A stretch of DNA of 6,928 nucleotides from Deltaproteobacteria bacterium (GCA_030654645.1 JAURXC010000295.1:1-6928), one strand, 5' to 3'. Positions 1 through 6,354 are shown, counted from the stretch's first letter. Made by a program: numbers and translations. Notes: generated from the letters alone by a model not told the origin.

Positions 1-1
1 C

Positions 2-406
2 GTCATCACGCTGCGCTCTTCACCGGGTGAACGATGGGCTGGCCGGGTGGCCCGTCTTGGCCACCAGAGCGACCGGGTCACTGAAGAGCTGCAGGTGGAG
101 GTGGCATTCAACCAGCCGCTCAGCAATTTCCGGCTGGGAGAGCAGTCGGAAGTTTATATCACCACCGAGGCCAAAAAATCGGTTCCCTCGCTTCCCTCGG
201 CCGCACTGGTCACAAACGGCAAAAAACGTGGAGTGTGGATTGCGGAAAATGGCCGGCTCAAGTTCCGTGAAGTCACCGTCGGCATCAGGGACAGAAATGA
301 TTTTGCCGAGATTACCGGAGGGCTTGACGGTAAAGAGCGGGTTGTCGTCGCGCCCCAACCGCAGCTGGCCAAGTTCCGGGAAGGCATGAAGGTTCGAATG
401 CAATGA
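2..406 (+). CDS. HlyD/RND-family periplasmic adaptor subunit, C-terminal part (5' partial)
   Basis: Only the last 134 residues are present; the frame is open from position 2 and the start lies outside the window. Members of this family are inner-membrane-anchored periplasmic adaptors that link an ABC permease to an outer-membrane channel. The visible part has the usual end of such proteins. A beta-barrel segment (V-E-V-A-F followed by a FRLGEQSEVYI stretch, the position of the family's 'L-x-x-G-x-x-a-e-V-x-I' motif) leads into a VPSLPSAAL strand. A membrane-proximal domain with a GVWIAENGRLKFREVTVG repeat and an ITGGLDGKERVVV ending follows. The stop codon overlaps the permease start in an ATGA, so the two are co-translated. 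The downstream permease and ATPase point to an ABC-type (DevB/MacA-like) adaptor rather than an RND pump adaptor. The substrate cannot be told from the sequence. Family call fairly sure, subtype inferred. Confidence 0.87.
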   Translation, partial: VITLRSSPGERWAGRVARLGHQSDRVTEELQVEVAFNQPLSNFRLGEQSEVYITTEAKKSVPSLPSAALVTNGKKRGVWIAENGRLKFREVTVGIRDRNDFAEITGGLDGKERVVVAPQPQLAKFREGMKVRMQ

Positions 407-1605
407 ATCTTGCCATCCGCGACATACGCTACCACCGGGGCAGATTCATCCTGACTTCGATCGGGCTGGGACTCCTCCTGGGGGTTGTAATCAGCATGGG
501 AGGCATCTACCGTGGGCTGATCGCCGATGCCCTGGCAATACTGCATGCAAACAATGCGGATATCTGGGTCGTCCAGCAGGGCACCAACGGCCCGTTTGCC
601 GAGAGTTCACGCATCCCGGAAGAGACCCGATACAGGATCGCTGCGGTTCCCGGAGTGGCAGCGGTATCACCGGTAGCCTTTCAAACCATCCAGATCGAGC
701 GCAACAGCAAACCGTTCCGTTTTTTCCTGATCGGCCATGATCCGGACAGCTTCGGTGGGCCGCCAAGTATAATTGCCGGCCGGAATATCCGCCAGAAGCA
801 CTATGAAATGGTGGTAGCCAAGTCCATGAAGATTGCATTGGGGGAGAAGATCCGGCTGGGGCAAAATGACTACAGCGTTGTCGGCATCTCGGAGAATATC
901 GTCTCCTCCGGCGGCGACCCGGCTGCTTATGTGACCTTGGCGGATGCCCAGGAGATTCAATTCAAGAAGAGCAATCATGCCATCAGGAACGAAAGGGCAA
1001 AAATCGGGGCCGGGGTGACCGGGAATAAAGCACTTTCCCCGCAGCAGGCGGAGCTTCTCAAGCAGAGCATCATCGCAACGACGGAATCCACTCATACGGT
1101 CAATGCGGTCATGGTGAAACTTTCTCCGGGAGCAGACCTGCAAGAGACGCAGGAGCTGATCCAACGATGGAATCAGTTGCGGGCTATCTCCGATAAGGAG
1201 CAGACCGCGATCCTGGCCAAGGGAATGATCGAGAAAGCCAGGATGCAGCTGGGACTTTTCCGGGTAATCCTGCTGGTGATCTCGGCGGTGATCATCTCCC
1301 TGATCATCTACACTTCGACCCTGGACAAGATCCGGGTGATTGCCACCCTGAAACTGATCGGTTCGCAGAACCGGGTGATTGTCGGCATGATCCTGCAGCA
1401 ATCGCTATTGATGGGGATCCTGGCCTATGCGATCGGCTATCTCACGATTCTGCTGACCTACGAGAAATTTCCCCGCCGGATCGTGTTGGAAGCTTTCGAC
1501 CTGCAATCGCTGTTTGTAATCGTGATGGTGATCTGCACGCTTTCGAGCTTTGTGGGCATTCGGAAGGCACTGAAAGTCGAACCGGCGGAGGCACTAGGTG
1601 GATAA
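403..1605 (+). CDS. ABC transporter permease, FtsX/MacB/DevC type
   Basis: Encodes 400 residues forming the membrane part of an ABC exporter of the type VII (MacB-like) fold. TM1 is at about residues 16-34, a large periplasmic domain spans about 36-284, and three further helices lie at about 285-303, 325-351 and 368-386. The cytoplasmic loop after TM2 (TLDKIRVIATLKLIGSQ, about 306-322) matches the coupling segment that in relatives reads 'ER..EIg.lkAlGas'. The C-terminus ends with the usual R-K-A-L-K-V-E-P-A-E-A-L signature. The length fits DevC (about 385 aa) and is well short of MacB (about 650 aa), which carries its own fused ATPase. The ATG overlaps the adaptor stop by 4 bases and the 3' end overlaps the ATPase frame by 8 bases. 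The order adaptor-permease-ATPase is that of cyanobacterial devBCA, but sequence-level orthology is not shown here. The periplasmic domain probably contacts the adaptor; transported substrate unknown. Confidence 0.92.
   Translation: MNLAIRDIRYHRGRFILTSIGLGLLLGVVISMGGIYRGLIADALAILHANNADIWVVQQGTNGPFAESSRIPEETRYRIAAVPGVAAVSPVAFQTIQIERNSKPFRFFLIGHDPDSFGGPPSIIAGRNIRQKHYEMVVAKSMKIALGEKIRLGQNDYSVVGISENIVSSGGDPAAYVTLADAQEIQFKKSNHAIRNERAKIGAGVTGNKALSPQQAELLKQSIIATTESTHTVNAVMVKLSPGADLQETQELIQRWNQLRAISDKEQTAILAKGMIEKARMQLGLFRVILLVISAVIISLIIYTSTLDKIRVIATLKLIGSQNRVIVGMILQQSLLMGILAYAIGYLTILLTYEKFPRRIVLEAFDLQSLFVIVMVICTLSSFVGIRKALKVEPAEALGG
1587..1591 (+). promoter_or_regulatory. Ribosome binding site deciding the GTG start of the ATPase
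   Basis: GGAGG lies inside the last codons of the permease gene and is 6 bases from the GTG at 1598. It supports a GTG start and translational coupling of the ATPase to the permease. The nearby ATG at 1610 has a weaker AGGTGG at a usable distance, so the start is not absolutely fixed. Confidence 0.55.
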
Positions 1606-2341
1606 GAGCATGTATGCGATCGAAGTGGACAATCTGACGAAGATCTACGGCAAGGGCGAGACAGCCGTAACCGCGCTGCGGGATGCAAACTTCAAGGTCA
1701 GGCCGGGTGAACTGGTCGCGATCCTCGGTCCATCCGGTTCGGGCAAGACTACTCTGTTGACCTGCATCGGCCTGATCAATGAGCCGACCCATGGCAAGGT
1801 GGTTATCGACGGCACTACCGTCGCCGATGAAGGCTGGCAAAGCGGCATCGACCTGAAAAAGATGCGCCGCGAAAAACTGGGCTTCATCTTTCAGGCCCAC
1901 AACCTGATCCCGTTTCTGACCGCACAGGAAAACGTGATGGTGGCGCTGGAGATTAACGGGCTGACGCGGGCTGACGCCAAAAAAAGGGCCGGCGAACTGC
2001 TGGATGCTCTCAACCTCGGGCACCGGCTCAACAACTATCCAAGCGCCCTTTCCGGCGGCGAATCCCAGCGGGTGGCGATCGCACGGGCACTGGCCAACCG
2101 TCCCAGGGTGATCCTGGCCGATGAGCCGACTGCGGCGCTCGACACGGAAAACGGCAAAAATGTGATGGACCTGTTGAAAAAACTGGCGGTGGAAAACCAT
2201 TCCGCCATCATGGTCGTCACCCACGATCACCGCATGGTGGAGAATTTCGACAGGATTCTGCAGGTCAGCGACGGCAGGATTGCCGGTGAAGTCAATAACG
2301 GAGGAAGTCAGCAGGCCGGGCAGATCGCCTCGCCGGTTTAA
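1598..2341 (+). CDS. ABC transporter ATP-binding protein, MacB/LolD/DevA type
   Basis: Encodes 247 residues, a single cytoplasmic nucleotide-binding domain that powers the permease encoded just upstream. All catalytic elements are intact: Walker A GPSGSGKT at 44-51, Q-loop Q99 in IFQAHNLIPFLTAQENV, signature LSGGESQ at 151-157, Walker B VILADE at 171-176, D-loop A-L-D at 180-182 and the switch histidine H209 in VVTHDHR. The phrase 'IGLINEPTHGKVVIDG' and the short length are typical of the MacB/LolD/FtsE branch, which drives mechanical or export work rather than uptake. I chose the GTG at 1598 because GGAGG at 1587-1591 sits 6 bases ahead of it. An ATG at 1610 is an alternative, giving 243 residues, with AGGTGG about 8 bases upstream. 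The frame overlaps the permease end by 8 bases. The C-terminal tail after residue 232 is low-complexity and polar. Confidence 0.95.
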   Translation: MDKSMYAIEVDNLTKIYGKGETAVTALRDANFKVRPGELVAILGPSGSGKTTLLTCIGLINEPTHGKVVIDGTTVADEGWQSGIDLKKMRREKLGFIFQAHNLIPFLTAQENVMVALEINGLTRADAKKRAGELLDALNLGHRLNNYPSALSGGESQRVAIARALANRPRVILADEPTAALDTENGKNVMDLLKKLAVENHSAIMVVTHDHRMVENFDRILQVSDGRIAGEVNNGGSQQAGQIASPV

Positions 2342-2374
2342 TCGAGCCACAGAGCCTTTAATCCTGTGCAGAAG

Positions 2375-3037
2375 TCAGAAATATGTAACCTGCAGCAGCG
2401 GTGCCAGAGAATTTCGATTTGCACCGGTCGTGTCGTTGATTTCGATCAACCCAGGAGTAACAATCCCCAAATCTTCCATAATGCGGACCTGAAAATTCAA
2501 TAGCCCCAAGCGTTGCGCCTCTACCATCAGAGGCGTCACATCGATCGTCACATGCCCGCCGAAATCCGCCTGGGAAATCGGCGGAACAACCGTGGTTGTC
2601 GCCAGCGCCGGCTGGAGAGTACGGTCAAAATCAGATCCGAGCAGGCTGGCGGGCGGGAAGGAGACAAGATCGACACGCACCGGAATCGTGCTGGTCAATG
2701 GTTGGGGAACGATACTGCTGATGACTATATCCAGAAAGGCTGAATCAATGATGGCGCTCCCGGGAACACCGTTCGCACCGGTCAGCGGGAAAGCCAGAAA
2801 CGCCCGGTATTCCACCTCGCTGGCCGGGTGAATGCCGGCAAAAACACTCTGGGTATTGCCCTGGGTTACTATAAACGCACCAGTGACGGGATCTTTCTGA
2901 ATATCACCATCGAGGACCGGGTCACTCAGGATCGTTGTGACAAATAACTGCGGCGAACTGCCATTGCCACCACTTCCGCAAGCAGCCAGGGCCAGAATCA
3001 TCAATACAGCTGACATCGCCAGTAGCATCCTTTTCAT
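2375..3037 (-). CDS. Putative lipoprotein with a DNRLRE (CBM96)-like domain
   Basis: Encodes 220 residues. The N-terminus is a classic lipoprotein signal peptide: M-K-R, a hydrophobic core, then lipobox L-A-A-C with the lipidated cysteine at 20, followed by G-S-G-G-N-G-S-S as a flexible linker. With Gly after the cysteine, outer-membrane sorting is likely by the E. coli +2 rule. The mature part (about 30-220) has the pattern of DNRLRE beta-sandwich domains: E-Y-R-A-F-L-A-F-P-L around 76-86, G-S-A-I-I-D-S-A-F-L-D-I near 93-104, V-R-V-D-L near 120-124, H-V-T-I-D-V-T-P-L near 162-170, and a terminal P-L-L-Q-V-T-Y-F. Such domains occur on extracellular proteins and some bind polysaccharide; no catalytic residues are visible. 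The ATG is supported by GGGAGG 5 bases upstream (3043-3048) and by its own promoter. It converges on the export operon with a 33-base gap and reads away from the NapH-like gene. Function unknown; the domain call is by pattern only. Confidence 0.8.
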   Translation of the reverse strand: MKRMLLAMSAVLMILALAACGSGGNGSSPQLFVTTILSDPVLDGDIQKDPVTGAFIVTQGNTQSVFAGIHPASEVEYRAFLAFPLTGANGVPGSAIIDSAFLDIVISSIVPQPLTSTIPVRVDLVSFPPASLLGSDFDRTLQPALATTTVVPPISQADFGGHVTIDVTPLMVEAQRLGLLNFQVRIMEDLGIVTPGLIEINDTTGANRNSLAPLLQVTYF

Positions 3038-3076
3038 GGCGGCCTCCCTGCAAAATTTATTTTAGCTACACAGATG

Positions 3077-3105
3077 ATTATCCGACTTTCGGGAAAGGGT
3101 TACAA
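3077..3105 (-). promoter_or_regulatory. Candidate sigma70 promoter for the lipoprotein gene
   Basis: Read on the minus strand, TTGTAA (3100-3105, 4 of 6 matches to the -35 consensus) is followed after exactly 17 bases by GATAAT (3077-3082, 5 of 6 matches to the -10). Transcription would begin near 3070 and leave a leader of about 33 bases before the ATG. The spacer holds a small dyad CTTTC-gg-GAAAG (3086-3097) that might be an operator. Assigned by consensus matching only. Confidence 0.5.
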
Positions 3106-3127
3106 GATCCTTGCCGCCAACAGGGCT

Positions 3128-3181
3128 GGATTCCACTGACGCCTATCACGGAAGAAGCTCTTCAGGCGCCAGCGGGAATCC
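3128..3181. repeat. 54-base nested inverted repeat between divergent promoters
   Basis: Three perfectly complementary arm pairs are nested around one centre. The outer pair is GGATTCC (3128-3134) with GGAATCC (3175-3181). The middle pair is CGCCT (3140-3144) with AGGCG (3164-3168). The inner pair is GAAGA (3151-3155) with TCTTC (3159-3163) around a 3-base loop AGC. An internal loop of 5 and 6 bases separates outer from middle, and a one-sided 6-base bulge (3145-3150) separates middle from inner. It lies upstream of both flanking promoters, so neither would transcribe it. It has no T-run on either side, so it is not an obvious intrinsic terminator. It could be a REP-like palindrome, a regulator-binding region, or an untested small RNA. 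The arms are directly visible; the role is unknown. Confidence 0.6.
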
Positions 3182-3194
3182 GCCGGCCACTCTA

Positions 3195-3223
3195 TTGACA
3201 TAATTCATATTATCATATATATT
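3195..3223 (+). promoter_or_regulatory. Near-consensus sigma70 promoter for the NapH-like gene
   Basis: A perfect -35 TTGACA (3195-3200), a 17-base spacer and a -10 TATATT (3218-3223, 5 of 6) stand in a strongly AT-rich stretch. The start of transcription would be near 3230, which leaves a leader of only about 20 bases containing the GGAG at 3240-3243. A short dyad TTGA-tt-TCAA (3222-3231) straddles the -10 end and the predicted start and could be a repressor site. Of all the promoters I looked for here, this is the closest to consensus. Confidence 0.72.
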
Positions 3224-3249
3224 GATTTCAAATTAAATCGGAGTTGGAA

Positions 3250-3939
3250 ATGAAATCATTTGTACAATCGCTCGCACTTCCTTTAGACACCCCCTCAAAA
3301 CCTCTGTATCGCTGGTTGCTGGCCCTGTTCATGCTCTCTGTCATCGCTGTCGGCTGGAAGTACCCGCTGCTCGGCTTCGCCGTGCCGGTAGCGATGTTGA
3401 CCGGCATGGCCGGCGGCATCTTTCGCGGTCGCTACGTCTGCGGCAATTTCTGTCCGCGCGGCAGTTTTTATGACACGGTTTTCAGTTTCGTCGGAGGCAA
3501 CAAACCGATTCCCGCGCTTTTGCAGTCATCCGGTTTCCGCTGGGGAGCCATGGCAGGGCTGATGAGCTTCATGGTCTGGCGGATTGCCCAGAATGCCGGT
3601 GACTGGCAGCACTGGGGAACGGTCTTCTGGAGCATGTGCCTGATCACCACCGCGGCGGGGATCCCGCTGGGAATCGCCTACCGCTCCCGCAGCTGGTGCT
3701 CCTTCTGTCCGGTAGGCACGGTGGCCGCCGCAATCGGAGGCGACAAGTTCCAGCTGGCAATTTCCCACGACTGCCGCCAGTGCGGCATCTGTGAAAAGCA
3801 GTGTCCGATGGGACTCTCAATCTCCGAACATCGCGATGCCGGTGTGCTTCCCCATAAGGACTGCATCAAATGTTCATCCTGTGTGGACGCCTGCCGGAGC
3901 GAGGCGCTCTCCTGGCCGGAATCAAAGGCCATGGAGTGA
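3250..3939 (+). CDS. NapH/CcoG-like membrane protein with two 4Fe-4S clusters
   Basis: Encodes 229 residues. It has about four membrane helices (roughly 22-38, 39-57, 97-113 and 126-143) and a C-terminal ferredoxin domain with two full CX2CX2CX3C motifs: C175, C178, C181, C185 followed by P, and C205, C208, C211, C215. Each pair of helices is followed by a cysteine motif: C-G-N-F-C-P at 64-69 (CX3CP) and C-S-F-C-P at 150-154 (CX2CP). This arrangement is that of NapH and related quinol-linked electron-transfer proteins, in which the ferredoxin part faces the cytoplasm. The expected role is electron transfer between the quinone pool and a partner, but no nap, nos, cytochrome or oxidoreductase gene is adjacent. 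The ATG at 3250 is preferred over the TTG at 3244 because GGAG (3240-3243) is 6 bases from the ATG but abuts the TTG. It is transcribed alone and converges on mcp. Family secure, partner unknown. Confidence 0.9.
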   Translation: MKSFVQSLALPLDTPSKPLYRWLLALFMLSVIAVGWKYPLLGFAVPVAMLTGMAGGIFRGRYVCGNFCPRGSFYDTVFSFVGGNKPIPALLQSSGFRWGAMAGLMSFMVWRIAQNAGDWQHWGTVFWSMCLITTAAGIPLGIAYRSRSWCSFCPVGTVAAAIGGDKFQLAISHDCRQCGICEKQCPMGLSISEHRDAGVLPHKDCIKCSSCVDACRSEALSWPESKAME

Positions 3940-3954
3940 CGTGTACACAAAAAA

Positions 3955-3989
3955 GAAGGGGTGGATTCCACGACGGAATCCACCCCTTC
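3955..3989 (-). terminator. Intrinsic terminator of the cheW-mcp unit
   Basis: A perfect 15-bp stem (3955-3969 with 3975-3989) closes a 5-base loop ACGAC. On the minus strand it begins 25 bases after the mcp stop and is followed directly by six Ts (plus-strand A-run 3949-3954), the form of a canonical Rho-independent terminator. On the plus strand the hairpin lies 16 bases after the NapH-like stop but has no T-run after it, so it would end rightward transcription only weakly if at all. Confidence 0.9.
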
Positions 3990-4013
3990 CAGTTAAGTTC
4001 CTCTGAGTATGAG

Positions 4014-5636
4014 CTACAACCTGAACTGACTGACCAATCCCTGCAGTTCCCCTGCTATGATTTTGAGTTGATTGGCCGCAGCAGCCGACTCATGGGCGCC
4101 TCGTGCCGTCTGCTGTACGACCTCGGTGATCTGCATCATATTGCTGCTGATTTCCGAAGTCGTGGCGGTCTGCTCCTCGGCCGCGGTTGCGATCTGGTTG
4201 ACCTGGGTCTGTAGTGAACCGATCTGATTGATAATATCGGTAATGGCCTCGCCCGATTTGGCCGCTTCCACGGTTCCGCTCTCGACCTCTTTGACCCCCT
4301 GCTCCATCGCCGTAACCGCGCCCCTGGTTTCCGCCTGGATCGCCTTGATCATCTCGCCGATCTCACGGGTAGCCCTGGTGGTACGCTCTGCCAGCGCCCT
4401 TACCTCATCGGCAACAACCGCAAACCCGCGCCCTTGCTCACCGGCGCGGGCAGCTTCTATGGCAGCATTCAGCGCCAGCAGGTTGGTCTGGTCGGCAATA
4501 TCCTCGATCGTACCGACTATCTGACCGATCTGGTCGGAACGCGCTCCTAGACTGGCAACGGTTTTAGAAGTTTCGTTGACCCTTTCGGCAATTTTATACA
4601 TGCATCTGACCGTGTACTGTACCACTTGAGAACCGGATTCCGCCGATTCGTTGGCCCGGTTGGCCGACTCGGCCGCCATCTGGCAGTTCCGGGCGATGTC
4701 GCCGGAGGTGGCCGACATCTCCTCTCCGGCGGTGGCCACGGTTGCAGCCTGGGAAGCCACTTCCTCGGCGCCGGTAGCCATCTGTTCAGAGGTGCTGTAG
4801 ACCTCGCCGGAAGTATTGGTTACCCGGTTGGAAGCCGCCTCTATCTTGCCGATCATTGTTCTCAGGTTTTCCACCATGGCCACAAAAGATCCGGTCATTT
4901 CACCGATTTCATCGCTGCCGGACTGCTTCAGAGCCACCCTCAGATCACCGGAGGCGATCTTGTTGGACTCGTCCGCCAGTTTGCGGATCGGCGCCGATAT
5001 GATTCCGGCAAGCAGCAGGCCTAGTACGATTGCAGCCGCGACACAGACGATAATGGTTCCGATGATCCAGTATCTTGCTGACAGATAGAGAGCGTCAGCC
5101 TCCTTGACCTCGTCAACAGATTCCTTTCGATTGTACTCAATCAAGTCATTTACATTTTTTTGCGAGGCATCGTAACTTTTCTTGCTGACCGAACGCATGT
5201 ACCTGGTCGTTTCTTCAAGGTCGCCGCCTTTGGCGATCTCGTAGGTTTTTGCGGCATCCTTGTAGTAAACGGCGACAAGGCCCTTCAAATCACCCAACAT
5301 CTTTTTCTCGTCAGACGTCAGCGGCAACTTCTCCAGCTCCCCGAGCGCCTGCCCCGCTTTTTCAGCTGTTTCGGTGAGTCTTTTGACATAGCGCTGATAC
5401 TCCTCTGGGGTGGTTTTGGTGCAAACCTGAAGTTCTCCCCGACGATTGAGGTTCAGCTGGCTGTCCACGACCCCCAGGCTGACCACCGAAGGCAGCAGGT
5501 TCTTGGCAATATCCTCCGATTTGTCATAGACCCTGCCGATCTGAACCAGGGAAAATATGCCCAGCAGTATCGTCAGAATGGTGATTACAAAAAAAGCCGA
5601 CAGTATCTTGCTGCGAATCTTCATGCTGGAAAACAT
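4014..5636 (-). CDS. Methyl-accepting chemotaxis protein, 4HB-sensor type
   Basis: Encodes 540 residues, a full transmembrane chemoreceptor that controls a CheA kinase through CheW. TM1 is at about 11-33; a periplasmic helical sensor at about 34-187 resembles the four-helix-bundle MCP domain, including the L-N-L-N-R-R-G-E stretch near 61-68. TM2 is at about 189-213 and HAMP at about 214-266, with its conserved P216 and an I-A-S-G-D-L near 227-232. The kinase-control hairpin tip, about 379-419, has the near-invariant N-L-L-A-L-N-A-A-I-E-A-A-R-A-G-E-Q-G-R-G-F. Methylation-type E-E pairs are seen near 290-292 and 486-489. Each cytoplasmic arm is roughly 130 residues, which fits a long-arm class such as 40H without proving it. 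There is no C-terminal NWETF-like tether for CheR/CheB. GGAGG (5641-5645) lies 4 bases before the ATG; the internal Met5 would be too far from it. It follows cheW by 21 bases and ends at a strong terminator. The ligand is unknown. Confidence 0.96.
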   Translation of the reverse strand: MFSSMKIRSKILSAFFVITILTILLGIFSLVQIGRVYDKSEDIAKNLLPSVVSLGVVDSQLNLNRRGELQVCTKTTPEEYQRYVKRLTETAEKAGQALGELEKLPLTSDEKKMLGDLKGLVAVYYKDAAKTYEIAKGGDLEETTRYMRSVSKKSYDASQKNVNDLIEYNRKESVDEVKEADALYLSARYWIIGTIIVCVAAAIVLGLLLAGIISAPIRKLADESNKIASGDLRVALKQSGSDEIGEMTGSFVAMVENLRTMIGKIEAASNRVTNTSGEVYSTSEQMATGAEEVASQAATVATAGEEMSATSGDIARNCQMAAESANRANESAESGSQVVQYTVRCMYKIAERVNETSKTVASLGARSDQIGQIVGTIEDIADQTNLLALNAAIEAARAGEQGRGFAVVADEVRALAERTTRATREIGEMIKAIQAETRGAVTAMEQGVKEVESGTVEAAKSGEAITDIINQIGSLQTQVNQIATAAEEQTATTSEISSNMMQITEVVQQTARGAHESAAAANQLKIIAGELQGLVSQFRL

Positions 5637-5657
5637 AGGACCTCCATTGAGTGAGCA

Positions 5658-6161
5658 TTACAGTATCCCGTCGAAGCTGTCCCGCTCATCATCCGAAAAC
5701 ATTCGGTCCACATCCATGATAATCAATAGTCTCTCGGCATGGTTAAATACTCCGGTGATAAATTCCCTGCCGATACCGCCGGACATGATCATTGACGGCG
5801 GTGGCTGGATTTCGCTGCTGTGAATGCGAATCACCTCCGAAACCGCATCGACGATGAAGCCGGTCAGGGTTCCGACCACGTCCATGATGATGATGCGGGT
5901 ATGACCGCTGTTTTCACTTTCCATCAGTCCGAAGCGCTTGCGCATCGAGATGATCGGAATCACCTTGCCGCGCAGGTTGATGATCCCCTCCACATGCTGC
6001 GGCGTGTTGGGCATCTTGGTGATGGTCGGCATGCGGATAATTTCGCGCACCTTCAGGACTTCAACTCCATATTCCTCGTCGGCCAACATGAAACTTACCA
6101 GTTGGATCAACTCGTCGTGCTGCGTTGCATGATCTACTTTTACCAATGCGTTTGATGACAT
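5658..6161 (-). CDS. cheW: Chemotaxis coupling protein CheW
   Basis: Encodes 167 residues, close to the usual CheW size, and consists of a single CheW domain that couples chemoreceptors to the CheA kinase in the cytoplasm. Diagnostic stretches are L-V-S-F-M-L near 21-26, Y-G-V-E-V-L-K-V-R-E-I-I at 31-42 followed by P-N-T-P near 51-54, the conserved G-I-I-N-L-R-G-K-V-I-P-I at 59-70, and G-F-I-V-D-A-V-S-E-V at 101-110. There are no receiver or kinase domains, so it is CheW rather than CheV or CheA. AGGAG (6169-6173) lies 7 bases before the ATG. The gene leads a two-gene unit with the chemoreceptor immediately downstream, which suggests the pair works together as a receptor-specific coupling set. 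Most genomes of this type encode several CheW paralogues, so the symbol denotes the family, not a particular locus. No strong sigma70, sigma54 or sigma28 promoter was found upstream. Confidence 0.95.
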   Translation of the reverse strand: MSSNALVKVDHATQHDELIQLVSFMLADEEYGVEVLKVREIIRMPTITKMPNTPQHVEGIINLRGKVIPIISMRKRFGLMESENSGHTRIIIMDVVGTLTGFIVDAVSEVIRIHSSEIQPPPSMIMSGGIGREFITGVFNHAERLLIIMDVDRMFSDDERDSFDGIL

Positions 6162-6197
6162 GACGTTTCTCCTGTTGGTGGTATATTAAATAGGACT

Positions 6198-6218
6198 GCC
6201 AGTTGCTGAAGCACTGGC
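6198..6218. repeat. Short inverted repeat in the cheW leader
   Basis: GCCAGT (6198-6203) and ACTGGC (6213-6218) form 6-base perfect arms around 9 bases, about 37 bases upstream of the cheW start. It could be an operator half-site pair or a leader hairpin. The arms are short enough to arise by chance. Confidence 0.25.
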
Positions 6219-6323
6219 GCACGATTTCATCTTTATAGTATCACAGTTTGCCGACTGCACTATTAGCACAGAAACATTTGATCATAAAACCGTTTTTTTA
6301 ATGTGAACATAAAAACTTCAGTC

Positions 6324-6354
6324 TTGACAACAGATGCCTCTGAAACTACATCAT
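6324..6354 (+). promoter_or_regulatory. Possible promoter of the cation efflux gene, long spacer
   Basis: A perfect TTGACA (6324-6329) is followed by no good -10 at 17 bases (TACATC, 3 of 6), but by CATCAT (6349-6354, 4 of 6) at 19 bases. A small dyad CAGA-tgcc-TCTG (6331-6342) lies in the spacer. A perfect -35 with a 19-base spacer and a spacer dyad is the layout used by MerR-family metal regulators. The dyad is short, and no regulator gene is visible in the window. Confidence 0.35.

Noticed and set aside
20..403. Minus-strand and alternate-frame open frames over the adaptor end
   Set aside because: The frame starting at position 2 gives a clear adaptor C-terminus; the others are shadows.
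667..2350. Long open frames on the minus strand opposite the permease and ATPase (667-1401 and 1442-2350)
   Set aside because: They are exactly antisense to well-supported family genes, have no recognisable domains and show the biased composition of shadow frames in GC-rich DNA.
2348..2368. Possible terminator hairpin between the ATPase and the lipoprotein gene (CACAG/CTGTG)
   Set aside because: Only five base pairs with an 11-base loop and no T-run on either strand, so the end of the export operon remains without a visible intrinsic terminator.
4626..5654. Plus-strand open frames opposite the chemoreceptor (4626-5024, 5160-5654)
   Set aside because: Both are mirror frames of a complete chemoreceptor gene and lack domain content.
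6181..6300. Sigma54 or sigma28 flagellar-type promoter upstream of cheW
   Set aside because: No GG-N10-GC element and no TAAA-N15-GCCGATAA-like element could be found on the minus strand. A TATAAA-like box lacks a partner -35.
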